Source of the DNA: Caballeronia cordobensis
GTDB taxonomy: Bacteria > Pseudomonadota > Gammaproteobacteria > Burkholderiales > Burkholderiaceae
DNA length: 64,000 bases
Assembly: GCF_001544575.2 (NCBI RefSeq)
Contig: NZ_FCNY02000008.1
Location: 124,001-188,000, forward strand
Direction of reading: 5' to 3'
The notes under the pieces are model-generated. The model was not told where the DNA came from and did not search any database. It was given only the letters and a program-made list of their open reading frames with translations. A program made the translations under genes and the position numbers. Below, one piece after another: positions 1-8,147 of this stretch (the first letter of the stretch is position 1; the number at the start of each line of letters is the position of its first letter).

Positions 1-1368
1 GGTCTGCGGAAAGATCAGTTGCGGTGCGTTGATCCACACGACGCCCGCCTGCAGCGCGCCGGCCACGCGCTCGCCGCGGGCCGCATCGCGCGTGACGACG
101 GTGGCCACCAGCCCGAACTCGGTGTCGTTGGCCGCGGCGATCGCGTCGGCTTCGGTATCGAAGCTGCGCAGGCACAGCACCGGTCCGAAAATTTCCTCGC
201 GCCAGACCGCGCTGGCGGCGGGCACATCGACGAACATCGTCGGCTGCACGAAATAGCCGGGGCCTTCCGGCACGCCGCCCTGCACGACGAGACGGGCGCC
301 GTCCGCCTTGCCGGAGGCGATGAAGCGTTGCACCCGTTCGAATTGCGCGCGATTCGTGAGCGGCCCCATTTGCGTGCCGGATGCGAACGGGTCGCCGACG
401 ACGGTGCGCGCGACGCGATCGGCGAGGCGCGCGATCAGCGCCTCCGCAAGCGGCCGCTCGACGAGCACGCGGGACGTCGCGGAGCACATCTGTCCGGCGT
501 TGAAGAACGCGCCGCCCATGACGAGATCGACGGCGAGATCGAGGTCCGCATCCGCGAACACGACAATTGGCGACTTGCCGCCCAGTTCGAGGCTCACGCC
601 CTTGATGGATGGCGCCGCCGCTTTCATCACCTGCTCGCCGACCGCCGTGCTGCCGGTGAACGACACCTTCGCCACGAGCGGATGCGCCGTGAGCGCCGCG
701 CCGACTTCGCTGCCGGTGCCCGTCACGACGTTGAACACGCCCCGCGGCAGCCCGGCGCGCTCGACGATCGCGGCGAGTTCCAGTTCCGGCAGCGGCGTGA
801 ATTCGGACGGCTTCAGCACGACCGCGCATCCGGCGGCGAGCGCGGGGGCGAGCTTCCACGCCGTCGTGACCATCGGGAAGTTCCACGGCACGATCAGCGC
901 GACCACGCCCACCGGTTCGCGGCGGATCACCGCGCGATGATCGGCGCTCGGAATCGCGATGGCTTCGTCCGCGGCATCCAGCGTTTCGGCGAGCTGCGCG
1001 TAGTAGTCGAAGGTCGCGACCACGTCGCCGACATCGATGCGCGATTCGGCGATCGGCTTGCCGTTGTTGCGCGACTGAAGCGCGGCGAGTTGCTCGCCAT
1101 GCGCCTCCACGCCGCGCGCGATGGCACGCAGATAAGTCGCGCGCTCCGTGCCCGTCGTGCGCTTCCATGCGCCAAACGCATGCGACGCCGCTTGCACCGC
1201 GCGATCGACGTCGGCGGGGCCGCCGGCTTCCACTTCGACGATCGTTTCCTCGGTCGATGGATCGACGACAGGCAGCCGTTGCCGCGTCTCGGACACGCAC
1301 CATTCGCCGTCGATGAAAAGCCGCGTGCGCAGCGGGGATTCGAAACGGGGACGGGCCGGCGCGCTCAT
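1..1368 (-). CDS. NAD-dependent aldehyde dehydrogenase, 3' end beyond window
   Basis: Oxidises an aldehyde to the acid with NAD(P)+ in the cytoplasm. The 456 visible codons show the ALDH fold: a VPWNFP stretch, the LELGGKSP segment with the general-base Glu, and the catalytic Cys in GQMCS. The frame runs off the left edge near its C-terminus (INAPQ). ATG at 1368 overlaps the stop of the upstream decarboxylase (ATGA), so the two are translationally coupled. The partner is AruI-like, which yields 4-guanidinobutyraldehyde in the Pseudomonas arginine transaminase pathway, so that aldehyde is the likely substrate (inference). A betaine-aldehyde or aminoaldehyde dehydrogenase is the alternative. 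Confidence 0.88.
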   Translation of the reverse strand, partial: MSAPARPRFESPLRTRLFIDGEWCVSETRQRLPVVDPSTEETIVEVEAGGPADVDRAVQAASHAFGAWKRTTGTERATYLRAIARGVEAHGEQLAALQSRNNGKPIAESRIDVGDVVATFDYYAQLAETLDAADEAIAIPSADHRAVIRREPVGVVALIVPWNFPMVTTAWKLAPALAAGCAVVLKPSEFTPLPELELAAIVERAGLPRGVFNVVTGTGSEVGAALTAHPLVAKVSFTGSTAVGEQVMKAAAPSIKGVSLELGGKSPIVVFADADLDLAVDLVMGGAFFNAGQMCSATSRVLVERPLAEALIARLADRVARTVVGDPFASGTQMGPLTNRAQFERVQRFIASGKADGARLVVQGGVPEGPGYFVQPTMFVDVPAASAVWREEIFGPVLCLRSFDTEADAIAAANDTEFGLVATVVTRDAARGERVAGALQAGVVWINAPQLIFPQT

Positions 1369-3014
1369 GACGGCACCCGCGCGAACCAGTCCGCTTCGCG
1401 AACTTCGATCACGGTTGGAATCTCGCGCGCGATAGCTTGCCGCAATGCGAGGTCGAGCGTCTGCGGGTCGTCGGCTCTCGCGGCCTCGCATCCGAAGGCG
1501 CGCGCCAGCGCCATGAAATCGGGCGTGTAGATATCGACGCCGACGGGCGTGATCGCGCGCTGATCCATGTACTTGCGGATCTCGCCATAGCCGAAGTTGT
1601 TCCACAGCAGCACGATCACGGGCACGCGCGCTTCGACCGCGCTCGCCAGTTCCGGCAGCGTGAATTGCAGTCCGCCGTCGCCTGTCAGGCACACGACGGG
1701 CCGGTCGGGTGCGGCAAGCTTCGCGCCGATGGCGGCGGGCAGTCCGTAGCCGAGCGTGCCGTAGCCGGTCGACGAGTTGAACCACGCACGCGGCGCGGGC
1801 GCATCGTGAAGGAAATTGCCCGCGTAGACCGGGCTCGTCGAATCGCCCGCGATGACGGCATCGGGCAGGGCGCCGATGATCGTGTCGATCAGGCGCTGCT
1901 GCGAATGCGCCGCGGCGTCGCAGGCGGCCATGACGGCGTCGCGCGCCAGCGCCACGCGCGCGGCGCCCCAGTCCGGCGAGGCGGGGCGGACCGGCCGTTC
2001 GTGCAGCCGCGTCGACAGCGCGCTCAGCGCGTCGCGCGCATCGCCGACGATAGCCACATCGGGACGCGCGTTGCGCATCGCCTGTTGCGCGTCGATATCG
2101 ATGCGGATGAGCTGTCCGTCGATCGCGAAGCCGCCATCGAACATCACGTCGTAGTCGGTTTCGCCGAGTTCGGTGCCGACCGCGAGCACGACGTCGGCTT
2201 CGCGGATCATCGCGCGCGTGGGCGGCAGCGATTGCGTCGAGCCGATGAGCAGCGGCGCGCCGCGCGGCAGCAGCCCTTTCGCGTTGATGGTGAGCGCGAC
2301 GGGCGCCTGCAGCCGATCGGCGAGTTCGCGCAGTTCGGGCGCGGCATGCGCCGCACCGCCGCCGGCGAGAATCAGCGGGCGGCATGCATCGGCGAGCAGG
2401 TCCACGGCTAACGCGAGCGCGGCGGGATGCGCGGCGGGCTTTGCGGGACGCACGGCGGGCGATGCTTTCATCGCTTTCATCGGCGACACGATGACATCGA
2501 GCGGAATCTCGATATGCACGGGGCGCGGCCGCGCGCTTTCGAACACGGCGAACGCGCGCGCCAGCACGTGAGGCAACTCGGCCGCATTTAGCACGGTGTG
2601 CGAGAACGCGGCGAGTCCATCGAATACTTCGCGCTGCGAAGGCAGTTCGTGCAGACGCCCGTCGCCGTGGCCGAGTTGACTGCGCGCGTTGACGCTCGAT
2701 ATCACGAGCATCGGAATGGAATCGGCATAGGCTTGCGCCATCGCGGTCGCGATGTTCGTCATGCCCGGCCCGGTGATGATGAAGCACACACCCGGCTTGC
2801 CCGTGACCCGCGCGTAGCCGTCGGCCATGAAGCCCGCGCCCTGTTCGTGACGGGGCGTCACGTGCCGGATCGACGAGTGCGCAAGGCCGCGATACAACTC
2901 CACGGTATGCACGCCCGGAATGCCGAAGACGTACTGGACGCCGTAGGTCTCGAGCAACGTGACGAGCGCTTCGCCACACGTTTGGGGGGAGGGGGTCACG
3001 TCGCTGTTCGCCAT
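1365..3014 (-). CDS. aruI: Thiamine diphosphate 2-oxoacid decarboxylase, AruI-like (5-guanidino-2-oxopentanoate decarboxylase)
   Basis: Cytoplasmic ThDP enzyme of the acetolactate synthase family, 549 aa. Glu57 in RHEQG is the ThDP-activating Glu, and GDGG followed by WNNFGYG is the ThDP-Mg motif near the C-terminus. The N-terminal GIPGVHTVELYRGL and RHVTPRHEQGAGFMADGYAR blocks match what I know of Pseudomonas AruI, which decarboxylates 5-guanidino-2-oxopentanoate made from arginine by AruH. ATG 3014 begins the conserved part. An upstream in-frame ATG at 3062 has an AGGA about 12 nt before it and would add 16 residues. No aruH or guanidinobutyrase gene is in view. A related acetolactate synthase-like or oxalyl-CoA decarboxylase-like role cannot be fully excluded. 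Confidence 0.8.
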   Translation of the reverse strand: MANSDVTPSPQTCGEALVTLLETYGVQYVFGIPGVHTVELYRGLAHSSIRHVTPRHEQGAGFMADGYARVTGKPGVCFIITGPGMTNIATAMAQAYADSIPMLVISSVNARSQLGHGDGRLHELPSQREVFDGLAAFSHTVLNAAELPHVLARAFAVFESARPRPVHIEIPLDVIVSPMKAMKASPAVRPAKPAAHPAALALAVDLLADACRPLILAGGGAAHAAPELRELADRLQAPVALTINAKGLLPRGAPLLIGSTQSLPPTRAMIREADVVLAVGTELGETDYDVMFDGGFAIDGQLIRIDIDAQQAMRNARPDVAIVGDARDALSALSTRLHERPVRPASPDWGAARVALARDAVMAACDAAAHSQQRLIDTIIGALPDAVIAGDSTSPVYAGNFLHDAPAPRAWFNSSTGYGTLGYGLPAAIGAKLAAPDRPVVCLTGDGGLQFTLPELASAVEARVPVIVLLWNNFGYGEIRKYMDQRAITPVGVDIYTPDFMALARAFGCEAARADDPQTLDLALRQAIAREIPTVIEVREADWFARVPS

Positions 3015-3352
3015 GCTCACGTTGCGTTCGTGGAAGTGCCTGGTGGATTCGCGAAGGTTCATCGGTCGTCGCATTCCTGGTTGATTTGAGCGCGGACGCG
3101 GCCGGTGAGACGAGCACCGGCGGCTGGATTTGGAACCATTCTCGACGCGGCCTCGTCGCGGCAACAATCGAAAAGATTTCATGAGGCGCATGACTTTCCT
3201 GCATGCGCAGGCGTACCGCCGCAGTGGAGGCGGGTTTGACAATCGAGCGTTATTCGTGGAGTTCAAGCGAATGCGCTTCGACTTAACGCGGCGCTAAGCC
3301 AAAGCTGTCATCATTCACGCCTCGATCGACTCACCGACTCACTCAAGGAGAC
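3015..3352. other. Divergent intergenic region between aruI-like operon and CPBP gene
   Basis: This 338-bp non-coding stretch should hold both divergent promoters. The only structure I see is a 14-bp inverted repeat, CCTGC-ATGC-GCAGG, at 3198-3211. AAGGAG at about 3343 is the ribosome binding site of the CPBP gene. The decarboxylase frame stays open through the region on the minus strand, but that extension (Arg/Ser-rich, from 3266) does not resemble the family and is probably not translated. Confidence 0.4.
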
Positions 3353-4213
3353 ATGCTTATGGTCGCGGCGCCTTTCATCGCGCTATTTCTGGCTGCGGCC
3401 GCCGTCTGGTCGCCGGCTCCGCGATGGCTCGTGCCGGGTCTGCTCGTCATCGCGTATGGCGCGGCGCTGGCCGGCGGCCAGATCACGCCGCTTGCCGCGA
3501 TGCCGCTCGCATTGCTCCTGGCCGCCGCGGCTGCGGTCGCGCCGCATCGTCGGGCGTGGCTGCGTTATGCAGGTCACGCGTTGTTCATTGCGCTGGCCGT
3601 TGCGTTGAGCCTGCACTGGCTGCCGGGCTTTCATAACCCGCGCGTCATCGGGCCCGAGCGGCTTTCAGCGGAGGCGGTACCGTTCACGATGTACCTGAAC
3701 CTCGACAAGCCGCTCGTCGGTTTCTGGCTGCTGCTGGCATGGCCGTGGACGCGCCCGCGCCATGGGACGCTGGCATCGATGAAAGCGGGGATGGCGAGTC
3801 TGGCGGGAACGACTATCGTCTGCCTGCTTCTCGCGCTTGCGCTCGGCATGGTGAGATGGGAACCGAAGTGGCCTTCGTCGACGTGGCTTTTCATGCTGAA
3901 CAATCTGCTGCTCGTCACGATGACAGAAGAAGCCTTTTTCCGTGGGTATGTGCAGGGCGGATTGTCGCGTTTGTTCAAGCGCTTTGCATACGGGGACATC
4001 ATCGCGCTGATGATCGCGGCGCTCGTTTTCGGGCTTGCGCATTTTCCCGGCGGCTGGCATTGGATCGTGCTGGCTAGTCTCGCGGGCATCGGCTATGGGC
4101 TCGCGTATCGCTTTGGCGGCCTGGCTGCCGCAATCGTGGCGCACTTCGGGTTGAACGCGGCGCACTTTCTCTTGTTTACTTATCCGATGCTTCAGGCGTA
4201 CGGGACGTCATGA
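3353..4213 (+). CDS. CPBP family intramembrane metalloprotease
   Basis: Multi-pass membrane protein of 286 aa from the CAAX protease/bacteriocin-processing (Abi) family. The family motifs are visible: TEEAFFRG (EExxxR) around residue 190, then FGLAHFPGG, then HFGLNAAHF near the C-terminus; these supply the Glu and His metal ligands. Several hydrophobic segments fill the rest. AAGGAG lies 5-10 nt before the ATG at 3353. It stands alone, divergent from the aruI-like operon and convergent with the LacI gene (13-bp gap). The substrate is unknown. Confidence 0.85.
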   Translation: MLMVAAPFIALFLAAAAVWSPAPRWLVPGLLVIAYGAALAGGQITPLAAMPLALLLAAAAAVAPHRRAWLRYAGHALFIALAVALSLHWLPGFHNPRVIGPERLSAEAVPFTMYLNLDKPLVGFWLLLAWPWTRPRHGTLASMKAGMASLAGTTIVCLLLALALGMVRWEPKWPSSTWLFMLNNLLLVTMTEEAFFRGYVQGGLSRLFKRFAYGDIIALMIAALVFGLAHFPGGWHWIVLASLAGIGYGLAYRFGGLAAAIVAHFGLNAAHFLLFTYPMLQAYGTS

Positions 4214-4226
4214 CGTTCCGTGTAGT

Positions 4227-5291
4227 TCACGCACGAACCGCGCGTGCTCGCGCGGATGCACTTGCCTTGCCGCGCGCAGGCGTCCGATGCGGTCCGTCCG
4301 AAGCGCGGATGATCATCTCAGGCGCCCACACCTCCTGAAGCGTTTGCGGTGACGCACCTTCGAGCCGCTGAAGCAGCATCTGCGCCATCCGCTTGCCCGC
4401 GCGATGTGTCTCCGCCGAGAACGTCGTCAGCGCGGGCTGTACATATCGTCCGATCGGATGGTTGTCTCCGCCGATCACCCCGACGTCATGCCCCGGCCTT
4501 CTCCCCGTTTCCGCGATGCCGCGCAGCGCCCCCAGCGCGATCAGATCGTGCCCGCATACGATCGCCGTGGGCGGATCCGCGAGGTTCAGCAGTCGGCGCG
4601 CGGCTTCCGCCCCGCCTTCTTCCGAAATATCCGCCTCGATGCAGAGCGACTTGTCGAACCTGATGCCGGCTGCACGCAAGGCCTCCGTATAGCCCGTTCG
4701 TTCGAGATGACTGAACATCAGATATTCCGGCGCGTGAACGAGCGCAATCCGGCGATGACCGAGCGCAATGAACCGCGCACAGCCTGCGCGGCCAACGACC
4801 TGATGATCGATATCGACGAAAGGGAAGGCATCGGACGTCTCGCTGCGGCCAAAGGCAACGAAGGGAATATCGCGCTCGAGCAAATAGGCGATGCGTTCAT
4901 CCTCGCGCCGCGTGCGCCCGAAGAGCAGCGCATCCACGCGCTGCCGCTCGATGAGACGCTTGAATAGATCGATCTCCGTTTCGACGCTGCGCGCCGAGGC
5001 GACGATCACCTGATAGCCGGTGTTGTCCATCGCATCGTTCACGCCCATCAGCATGTCCAGAAAGAACGGATGCGCGAACGATGTCTGCGGCGGCGACACG
5101 ACGAACGCGATGGTATCCGCCGATTGCCGTCGCAAACGGCGCGCCGCCGGATCCGGCGAAAACCCGTGCAGCTCGGCCGCCTCCAGCACGCGCTTGCGGG
5201 TGTCGGCGCTGACGTCCTCGCGTCCGTTCAGCGCCTTCGAGACGGTGCTGACGGACAGCTTCAGCTTCGCTGCGAATTCCTGGATGTTCAT
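4227..5291 (-). CDS. LacI family transcriptional regulator of the adjacent CoA-pathway cluster
   Basis: Dimeric DNA-binding repressor or activator, 354 aa. An N-terminal LacI helix-turn-helix (residues 2-21, LSVSTVSKALNGR) is followed by a hinge helix (about 45-58) and a periplasmic-binding-protein-like effector domain. The C-terminal tail is Arg/Ala-rich. It is divergent from the RidA-MFS genes. Near-identical palindromes occur in front of its own gene (5329-5346), three more times up to the RidA gene, and once before the acyl-CoA dehydrogenase (8117-8132). This makes autoregulation plus control of the cluster very likely. The effector is unknown and is presumably the substrate or a CoA intermediate. 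Confidence 0.9.
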   Translation of the reverse strand: MNIQEFAAKLKLSVSTVSKALNGREDVSADTRKRVLEAAELHGFSPDPAARRLRRQSADTIAFVVSPPQTSFAHPFFLDMLMGVNDAMDNTGYQVIVASARSVETEIDLFKRLIERQRVDALLFGRTRREDERIAYLLERDIPFVAFGRSETSDAFPFVDIDHQVVGRAGCARFIALGHRRIALVHAPEYLMFSHLERTGYTEALRAAGIRFDKSLCIEADISEEGGAEAARRLLNLADPPTAIVCGHDLIALGALRGIAETGRRPGHDVGVIGGDNHPIGRYVQPALTTFSAETHRAGKRMAQMLLQRLEGASPQTLQEVWAPEMIIRASDGPHRTPARGKASASARARAVRA

Positions 5292-5328
5292 TCCGGCTGC
5301 TCTCCACAGGTCCGCTCCGCGCGGAGCG

Positions 5329-5346
5329 TCGAAAACGATTTTTCGA
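5329..5346. promoter_or_regulatory. LacI-family operator O1 (upstream of the LacI gene)
   Basis: TCGAAAACGATTTTTCGA: 7-bp arms TCGAAAA/TTTTCGA around CGAT, 38 bp upstream of the regulator's ATG. It is a variant of the 16-bp element at 5618 and 8117, one base pair longer on each side of centre. Its position suggests autorepression. Confidence 0.65.
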
Positions 5347-5394
5347 ACATTTTACGCGCGCATGCCGTGTTCGCGGGAAACGCCGATGTTTCGC

Positions 5395-5410
5395 CAGAAA
5401 TCGATTTCGA
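5395..5410. promoter_or_regulatory. Degenerate LacI-family half-conserved site
   Basis: CAGAAATCGATTTCGA matches 13 of 16 positions of TCGAAAACGATTTCGA. The right half-site is intact. It may be an auxiliary site or a chance match in the AT-richer intergenic region. Confidence 0.35.
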
Positions 5411-5550
5411 AAATGCCGCGCAGCGGGCGGTGAGTCATCGGTGTTTACCCTTCGAACGGAACCGAAGTCGAACAGGAAAAAGCCATCCGACATGGCCTCT
5501 TTTCGCCGGCGGGGCTTGGCTCTCGCCCGAATCGAACGCTCGGATGGTCA

Positions 5551-5566
5551 TCTAAAACGATTTCGA
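5551..5566. promoter_or_regulatory. LacI-family operator O2
   Basis: TCTAAAACGATTTCGA matches 15 of 16 positions of the 16-bp consensus. It lies 67 bp upstream of the next copy (5618), a spacing that would permit cooperative binding or looping. Confidence 0.55.
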
Positions 5567-5617
5567 AAGCCGGATTTTTATTCCTTGAAGCTTGAGGAAG
5601 TCACTGCTATCTTCGTC

Positions 5618-5633
5618 TCGAAATCGTTTTCGA
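5618..5633. promoter_or_regulatory. LacI-family operator O3 (upstream of the RidA-MFS genes)
   Basis: TCGAAATCGTTTTCGA is the exact reverse complement of the 8117-8132 site. It starts 8 bp after a TGCTAT that could be a -10 element (5605-5610), so a bound repressor would cover the start of transcription. The RidA gene begins 44 bp downstream. Confidence 0.7.
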
Positions 5634-5676
5634 TAACTCGAATGGATTTCGGAACCGCAGGCACTTTCACTCAAAG

Positions 5677-6078
5677 GTGAGCAACTTGATCGAATATATC
5701 GTCACACCCAATGCGCCTCTGCCGCGCGGACATTACGCGCAGGCAACGAAAGCGAATGGTCTGATTTTCGTCTCCGGCCAGTTGCCGCTCGAAAACGCGG
5801 ACGGCGTCGTTATTCCCGAAGGACTCGACGCGCAGGTTCATCAGGCTTTGTCGAACGTGCGTGAAGTGCTGCTGGCAGCGGGAAGCGACATCGACAGGCT
5901 GTTGAGCGTGCAGATCTATGTGTCGGACATCGAGAACTGGCCGAGGGTGAATGAACTGTATCGGGCGTTCATCGGCGAGCGCGCGCCGGCTCGCACCGTC
6001 GTGCCGTGCGGTCACTTGCACTATGGCGCGCATGTCGAGATCAGCGCGATCGCCCTGAGTGGCGATATCGACCGATAA
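5677..6078 (+). CDS. RidA/YjgF/UK114 family protein
   Basis: A 133-aa RidA-fold protein. RidA proteins hydrolyse reactive enamine/imine intermediates to ketones and usually form trimers. The conserved C-terminal region PARTVVPCGHLHYGAHVEI supplies the substrate-carboxylate-binding Arg; FVSGQLP is the other family signature. The start is uncertain: GTG 5677 adds MSN, but AAAGGTGA at 5673-5680 is better placed for a TTG at 5686. It is the first gene after the LacI operators. This suggests an imine/enamine step, or a RidA-like hydrolase role, in the pathway (inference). Confidence 0.85.
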   Translation: MSNLIEYIVTPNAPLPRGHYAQATKANGLIFVSGQLPLENADGVVIPEGLDAQVHQALSNVREVLLAAGSDIDRLLSVQIYVSDIENWPRVNELYRAFIGERAPARTVVPCGHLHYGAHVEISAIALSGDIDR

Positions 6079-6135
6079 ACCGGCGCAAGTGCGCAAGCGC
6101 GCACGAGAACCGCGCAGTTCAATGAGGAGATGACG

Positions 6136-7440
6136 ATGCAGGCGTTTGACTGGTACAAGGAAGCGGCTCCGGCGGAACGGCGCACGTTCTGGGGATGCTT
6201 TTGCGGCTGGACGCTGGATAGTTTCGACAATCAGGTCCTGTCGTTTCTGTTGCCCGCGCTGATGGCGGCTTGGCATTTCTCGAAAACCGAAGCAGGGCTG
6301 ATCGCGACCTCGTCGCTGCTTGCGGCCGCGGTCGGCGGGTGGGTCTCCGGCATTCTCAGCGACCGTCACGGCCGCGTGCGCGTGCTGACGGGCTCGATCA
6401 TCTGGTTCACGGCGTTCAGCATCATCGCGGGTTTCACGAACTCGTATCACCAGTTGCTGATCGTGCGTGCCTTGCAGGGAGTCGGCTTCGGCGCGGAGTG
6501 GGCGGTCGGCGCCGCGCTGATGGCGGAAGTCATCAACCCCGCGCATCGGGGCAAGGCGCTCGGGCTGGTGCAGAGCGGCTTCTCCGTCGGCTGGGCGCTC
6601 GCCGCCGTCATCACGGGTTTGCTGCTCGCGTATCTGCCCGCGTCGATCGCCTGGCGCTCGGCGTTCTGGATCGGCGTCGTGCCCGCGATCGTCGTGCTGC
6701 TGATTCGCCGATACATTCCCGAGCCCGAAGTATTCCGCGAGATGAAGAAGGCGACGGGCGGGGCGGTCGTGGCGACATGGCGCTCGTCGTTCCGCGCGGA
6801 TGTCCGGCGCTGGAGCCTGCTTGCCGCGCTGCTCGTCACGGGGCTCCAGGCCAGCAGCTACGCCATCATGATCTGGCTGCCGACGATGCTCATGCAAGTG
6901 CGTCATTTGCCGGTATCCACCGTGGCGCTGATGGCGACGATGATGAGCATCGGCTCGTTCATCGGGCAGGTCGGCTTCGCCTATCTCAACGACTCCTTCG
7001 GGCGCCGCTTCACCGCCATCGCGTTCTGCATCTTTTCCGCTTCGCTGACGGCCTGCTACCTCTTCGTTCCCATGGACCCGTGGCTTCTCGCGATGCTCGG
7101 GCTTCCGGTCGGCATGGGCATTAACGGCGCGTTCGCCGGCATCGGGCCGATGCTCTCGGAGCTGTTCCCGACCGAGATCCGCACGACCTGCATGGGCTTC
7201 TCGTACAACGTGGGCAAGTCGCTCGGCGCGCTCTCCGTCGCGCTGGTGGGGGTGGTGGCGGAGCGCATGGGCATGGTGGGATCGATCGCGCTCTTCAGCT
7301 TCATCGGCTACTTCTGCGCACTGCTCGCGCTGACCTTCTTGCCGGAGACGCGCGGCCGCGATCTCACCAACGTCGTCGCCGACGACCCAGGCCATGTCGA
7401 GGCCGATCTGCTCGAAGCGGCGAGTCCCACCCGCAGATGA
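6136..7440 (+). CDS. MFS transporter, carboxylate/aromatic-acid:H+ symporter type
   Basis: Inner-membrane importer of 434 aa with 12 predicted helices. The loop 2-3 signature GILSDRHGRVRVL and a GFGAEWAVGAALMAEV segment place it near the sialate/aromatic acid:H+ symporter group. ATG 6136 is preferred to ATG 6130 because GAGGAG (6124-6129) directly abuts the latter and is correctly spaced for 6136. The stop overlaps an in-frame ATG (ATGA) but the next gene probably starts later. It presumably imports the acid that the following ligase activates. Confidence 0.85.
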   Translation: MQAFDWYKEAAPAERRTFWGCFCGWTLDSFDNQVLSFLLPALMAAWHFSKTEAGLIATSSLLAAAVGGWVSGILSDRHGRVRVLTGSIIWFTAFSIIAGFTNSYHQLLIVRALQGVGFGAEWAVGAALMAEVINPAHRGKALGLVQSGFSVGWALAAVITGLLLAYLPASIAWRSAFWIGVVPAIVVLLIRRYIPEPEVFREMKKATGGAVVATWRSSFRADVRRWSLLAALLVTGLQASSYAIMIWLPTMLMQVRHLPVSTVALMATMMSIGSFIGQVGFAYLNDSFGRRFTAIAFCIFSASLTACYLFVPMDPWLLAMLGLPVGMGINGAFAGIGPMLSELFPTEIRTTCMGFSYNVGKSLGALSVALVGVVAERMGMVGSIALFSFIGYFCALLALTFLPETRGRDLTNVVADDPGHVEADLLEAASPTRR

Positions 7441-7478
7441 CATCTCGATCCGCATCCCTCGAAACTTCGGAGACGTCC

Positions 7479-8081
7479 ATGTTTTACGATCCCGCCGCGG
7501 GCCACGGCCTGCCGCATGATCCGTTCAAGGCGATCGTCGCGCCGCGCCTCATCGGCTGGATATCGACGCGTTGCGCGAACGGTCAGTCGAACCTCGCGCC
7601 GTACAGCTTCTTCGGCGCCTTCGGCAGCGCGCCGCCGATCATCGGCTTCTCCAGCGAAGGGCGCAAGGACAGCCTGCGCAACGTCGAGGCGACGGGCGAA
7701 TTCGTCTGGAACCTGGCCACGCGCCCGCTTGCCGAGCAGATGAATCTGACTTCGGCGACCGTCGCGGCCGAGATCGACGAATTCGAGCTGACGGGCCTGA
7801 CGCCTGTCGCGGGACGCAACGTCTCGGCGCCGCGGGTCGGCGAGTCGCCGGCAGCGCTCGAATGCAGGCTCCTGCAGGTCGTGCATCTGCACGACATGAA
7901 CGGCAAGCCTACCGACAACTGGCTCGTGCTCGGGCAAGTCGTCGGCGTACATATCCAGGAGGCGTATCTGAAGGACGGTTTCTTCGATACGCGCGCCGCG
8001 CAGCCGATCATGCGCGCCGGCTATCGCGCGGACTACGCGCAGATAGGCGACATGTTCGAGATGCATCGCCCGGTTGTCTGA
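7479..8081 (+). CDS. Flavin reductase-like (FMN-binding split barrel) protein
   Basis: A 200-aa DIM6/NTAB-type flavin reductase family protein. It is recognised by the opening FYDPAAGHGLPHDPFKAIVAPRLIGWIST and the NLAPYSFFGAF and GRKDSLRNVEATGEFVWNLAT blocks, which bind FMN. Members reduce flavin for monooxygenases or act as flavoproteins of unknown reaction. ATG 7479 has GGAG 8 nt upstream; an ATG at 7437 overlapping the MFS stop would add 14 unlike residues. No partner monooxygenase is encoded in the cluster, so its role is open. Confidence 0.8.
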   Translation: MFYDPAAGHGLPHDPFKAIVAPRLIGWISTRCANGQSNLAPYSFFGAFGSAPPIIGFSSEGRKDSLRNVEATGEFVWNLATRPLAEQMNLTSATVAAEIDEFELTGLTPVAGRNVSAPRVGESPAALECRLLQVVHLHDMNGKPTDNWLVLGQVVGVHIQEAYLKDGFFDTRAAQPIMRAGYRADYAQIGDMFEMHRPVV

Positions 8082-8116
8082 GCGCCGCGTAATGGACGGC
8101 ACACGTGTGCCTTCGA

Positions 8117-8132
8117 TCGAAAACGATTTCGA
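8117..8132. promoter_or_regulatory. LacI-family operator O4 (upstream of the acyl-CoA dehydrogenase)
   Basis: TCGAAAACGATTTCGA, a perfect 16-bp copy of the operator found 2.5 kb upstream, lies in the 66-bp gap before the acyl-CoA dehydrogenase ATG. It implies a second regulated promoter for the CoA-enzyme genes, or a roadblock or loop with the upstream sites. Confidence 0.7.
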
Positions 8133-8147
8133 CAAAGTGAGACTGCA

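Noticed and set aside
5671..7455. Long open frame (594 codons) on the minus strand
   Set aside because: Antisense to the RidA and MFS genes; its Arg/Asp/His-rich translation is typical of GC-rich shadow frames.
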